From Malacoplasma sp. (GTDB taxonomy: Bacteria; Bacillota_I; Bacilli_A; Mycoplasmatales; Mycoplasmoidaceae): a stretch of DNA of 64,000 bases. The position numbers were made by a program, and so were the translations under genes. The notes under the pieces are model-generated. The model did not search any database and was not told where the DNA came from. It saw nothing but the letters and a program-made list of their open reading frames with translations. The stretch spans positions 109,253 to 173,252 of the forward strand of contig JABUSB010000001.1 of assembly GCA_021444005.1 (NCBI GenBank), written 5' to 3'. This document shows, piece by piece, positions 63,650 through 64,000 of this stretch. The number at the start of each line of letters is the position of its first letter. Within the stretch, counting starts at the first letter, position 1.

Positions 63650-64000
63650 ATGACACCTCACAATCGGGCAAAAAAAGATGAAATTGCTAAAGTTGTTATT
63701 ATGCCAGGAGATCCATTACGTGCTCAATGGATTGCTCAAAATTTTTTAATAAACCCTTTATTAGTCAATGATGTTAGGGGAATGCTAGCTTATACTGGTA
63801 CTTTTGAAAATACAAAAGTTACCGTAATGGGACACGGAATGGGACAACCTTCAATAGGAATTTACAGTTATGAATTGTTTGCATTCTATGATGTAGATTT
63901 AATCATTCGTGTGGGAAGTGCTGGGGCTTATAGTAAAAATATCAATGTGGGTGATATTTTATTAGTAGACCAAGCTTATAGTGACTCTGTTTATGCAAAA
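63650..64000 (+). CDS. deoD: Purine nucleoside phosphorylase, N-terminal part
   Basis: 117 residues seen, continuing beyond the right edge. Cleaves purine (deoxy)nucleosides to base and (deoxy)ribose-1-phosphate. MTPHNRAKKDEIAKVVIMPG-DPLRA, VTVMGHGMGQPSIGIYSYEL and IRVGSAGAYS are typical of the hexameric DeoD family (phosphate-binding Gly and Arg in GDPLR). AAGGAG lies five bases before the ATG at 63650; an in-frame ATG at 63620 gives a non-conserved extension. With hpt and apt it completes purine salvage. Confidence 0.93.
   Translation, partial: MTPHNRAKKDEIAKVVIMPGDPLRAQWIAQNFLINPLLVNDVRGMLAYTGTFENTKVTVMGHGMGQPSIGIYSYELFAFYDVDLIIRVGSAGAYSKNINVGDILLVDQAYSDSVYAK

Overview
The window reads as a low-GC mollicute chromosome. 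UGA is used as tryptophan throughout: most long genes stay open only when TGA is decoded as Trp, so genes below are given with translation table 4. Compact ribosomal operons, a SecDF fusion, a glycerol kinase, very large FtsX-type permeases and an ispF gene point to the Mycoplasmoides/Malacoplasma (M. penetrans/M. iowae-like) side of the mollicutes. That placement is inference from gene content. I see no rRNA, tRNA, CRISPR array or transposase.

Layout. (1) 1-2.4 kb: a minus-strand surface-protein gene whose frame is broken at a G7 tract, then a membrane acyltransferase. (2) 2.6-7.9 kb: a 1,495-residue FtsX-family permease with its ATPase. (3) 8-17.2 kb: housekeeping genes ispF, hpt, ftsH, secDF, apt, rnhB and a HAD phosphatase. 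(4) 17.2-19 kb: a leucine-rich-repeat-like surface protein preceded by a T16 tract and an inverted repeat. (5) 19.2-35.1 kb: the full S10-spc-alpha ribosomal superoperon (rpsJ to rplQ) with secY, adk, map, infA, rpmJ and rpoA. L22 carries a C-terminal ASCH/PUA-like domain, and L29, L23, S3 and S5 have long low-complexity extensions. (6) 35.1-36.6 kb: a non-conserved-looking island with a chain of RNA hairpins, a heptad-repeat coiled-coil gene, and two copies of a ~50-bp promoter-plus-hairpin element flanking that gene. (7) 36.6-42.9 kb: comEC-like channel, a signal-peptide/TM surface protein, holA, a four-TM protein and an ECF-transporter S component. (8) 42.9-52.6 kb: rpsT (minus), a basic membrane-anchored protein, fmt, lepA, pyrG, rbgA, rpsP-trmD-rplS, glpK. 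(9) 52.8-57.3 kb: a small SSB-like OB-fold gene and the minus-strand nrdF-nrdI-nrdE operon. (10) 57.7-63.1 kb: a second giant FtsX permease (1,793 residues), paralogous to the first. (11) 63.3-64 kb: a 250-nt structured leader RNA ending in a strong terminator, then deoD running off the edge.

The most noteworthy points are: NrdF has the three metal-binding glutamates replaced by Val, Pro and Lys, the signature of metal-free class Ie ribonucleotide reductase that uses a DOPA radical; the L22-ASCH fusion; the structured RNA ahead of deoD; the duplicated promoter-hairpin element bracketing the coiled-coil gene; and two homopolymer tracts at surface-protein genes that could act as phase-variation switches.

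Functionally the window combines protein synthesis and export (ribosome, SecY, SecDF, FtsH), nucleotide salvage and reduction (hpt, apt, deoD, adk, pyrG, nrdFIE), glycerol use (glpK) and a variable surface repertoire (signal-peptide proteins and giant permeases).
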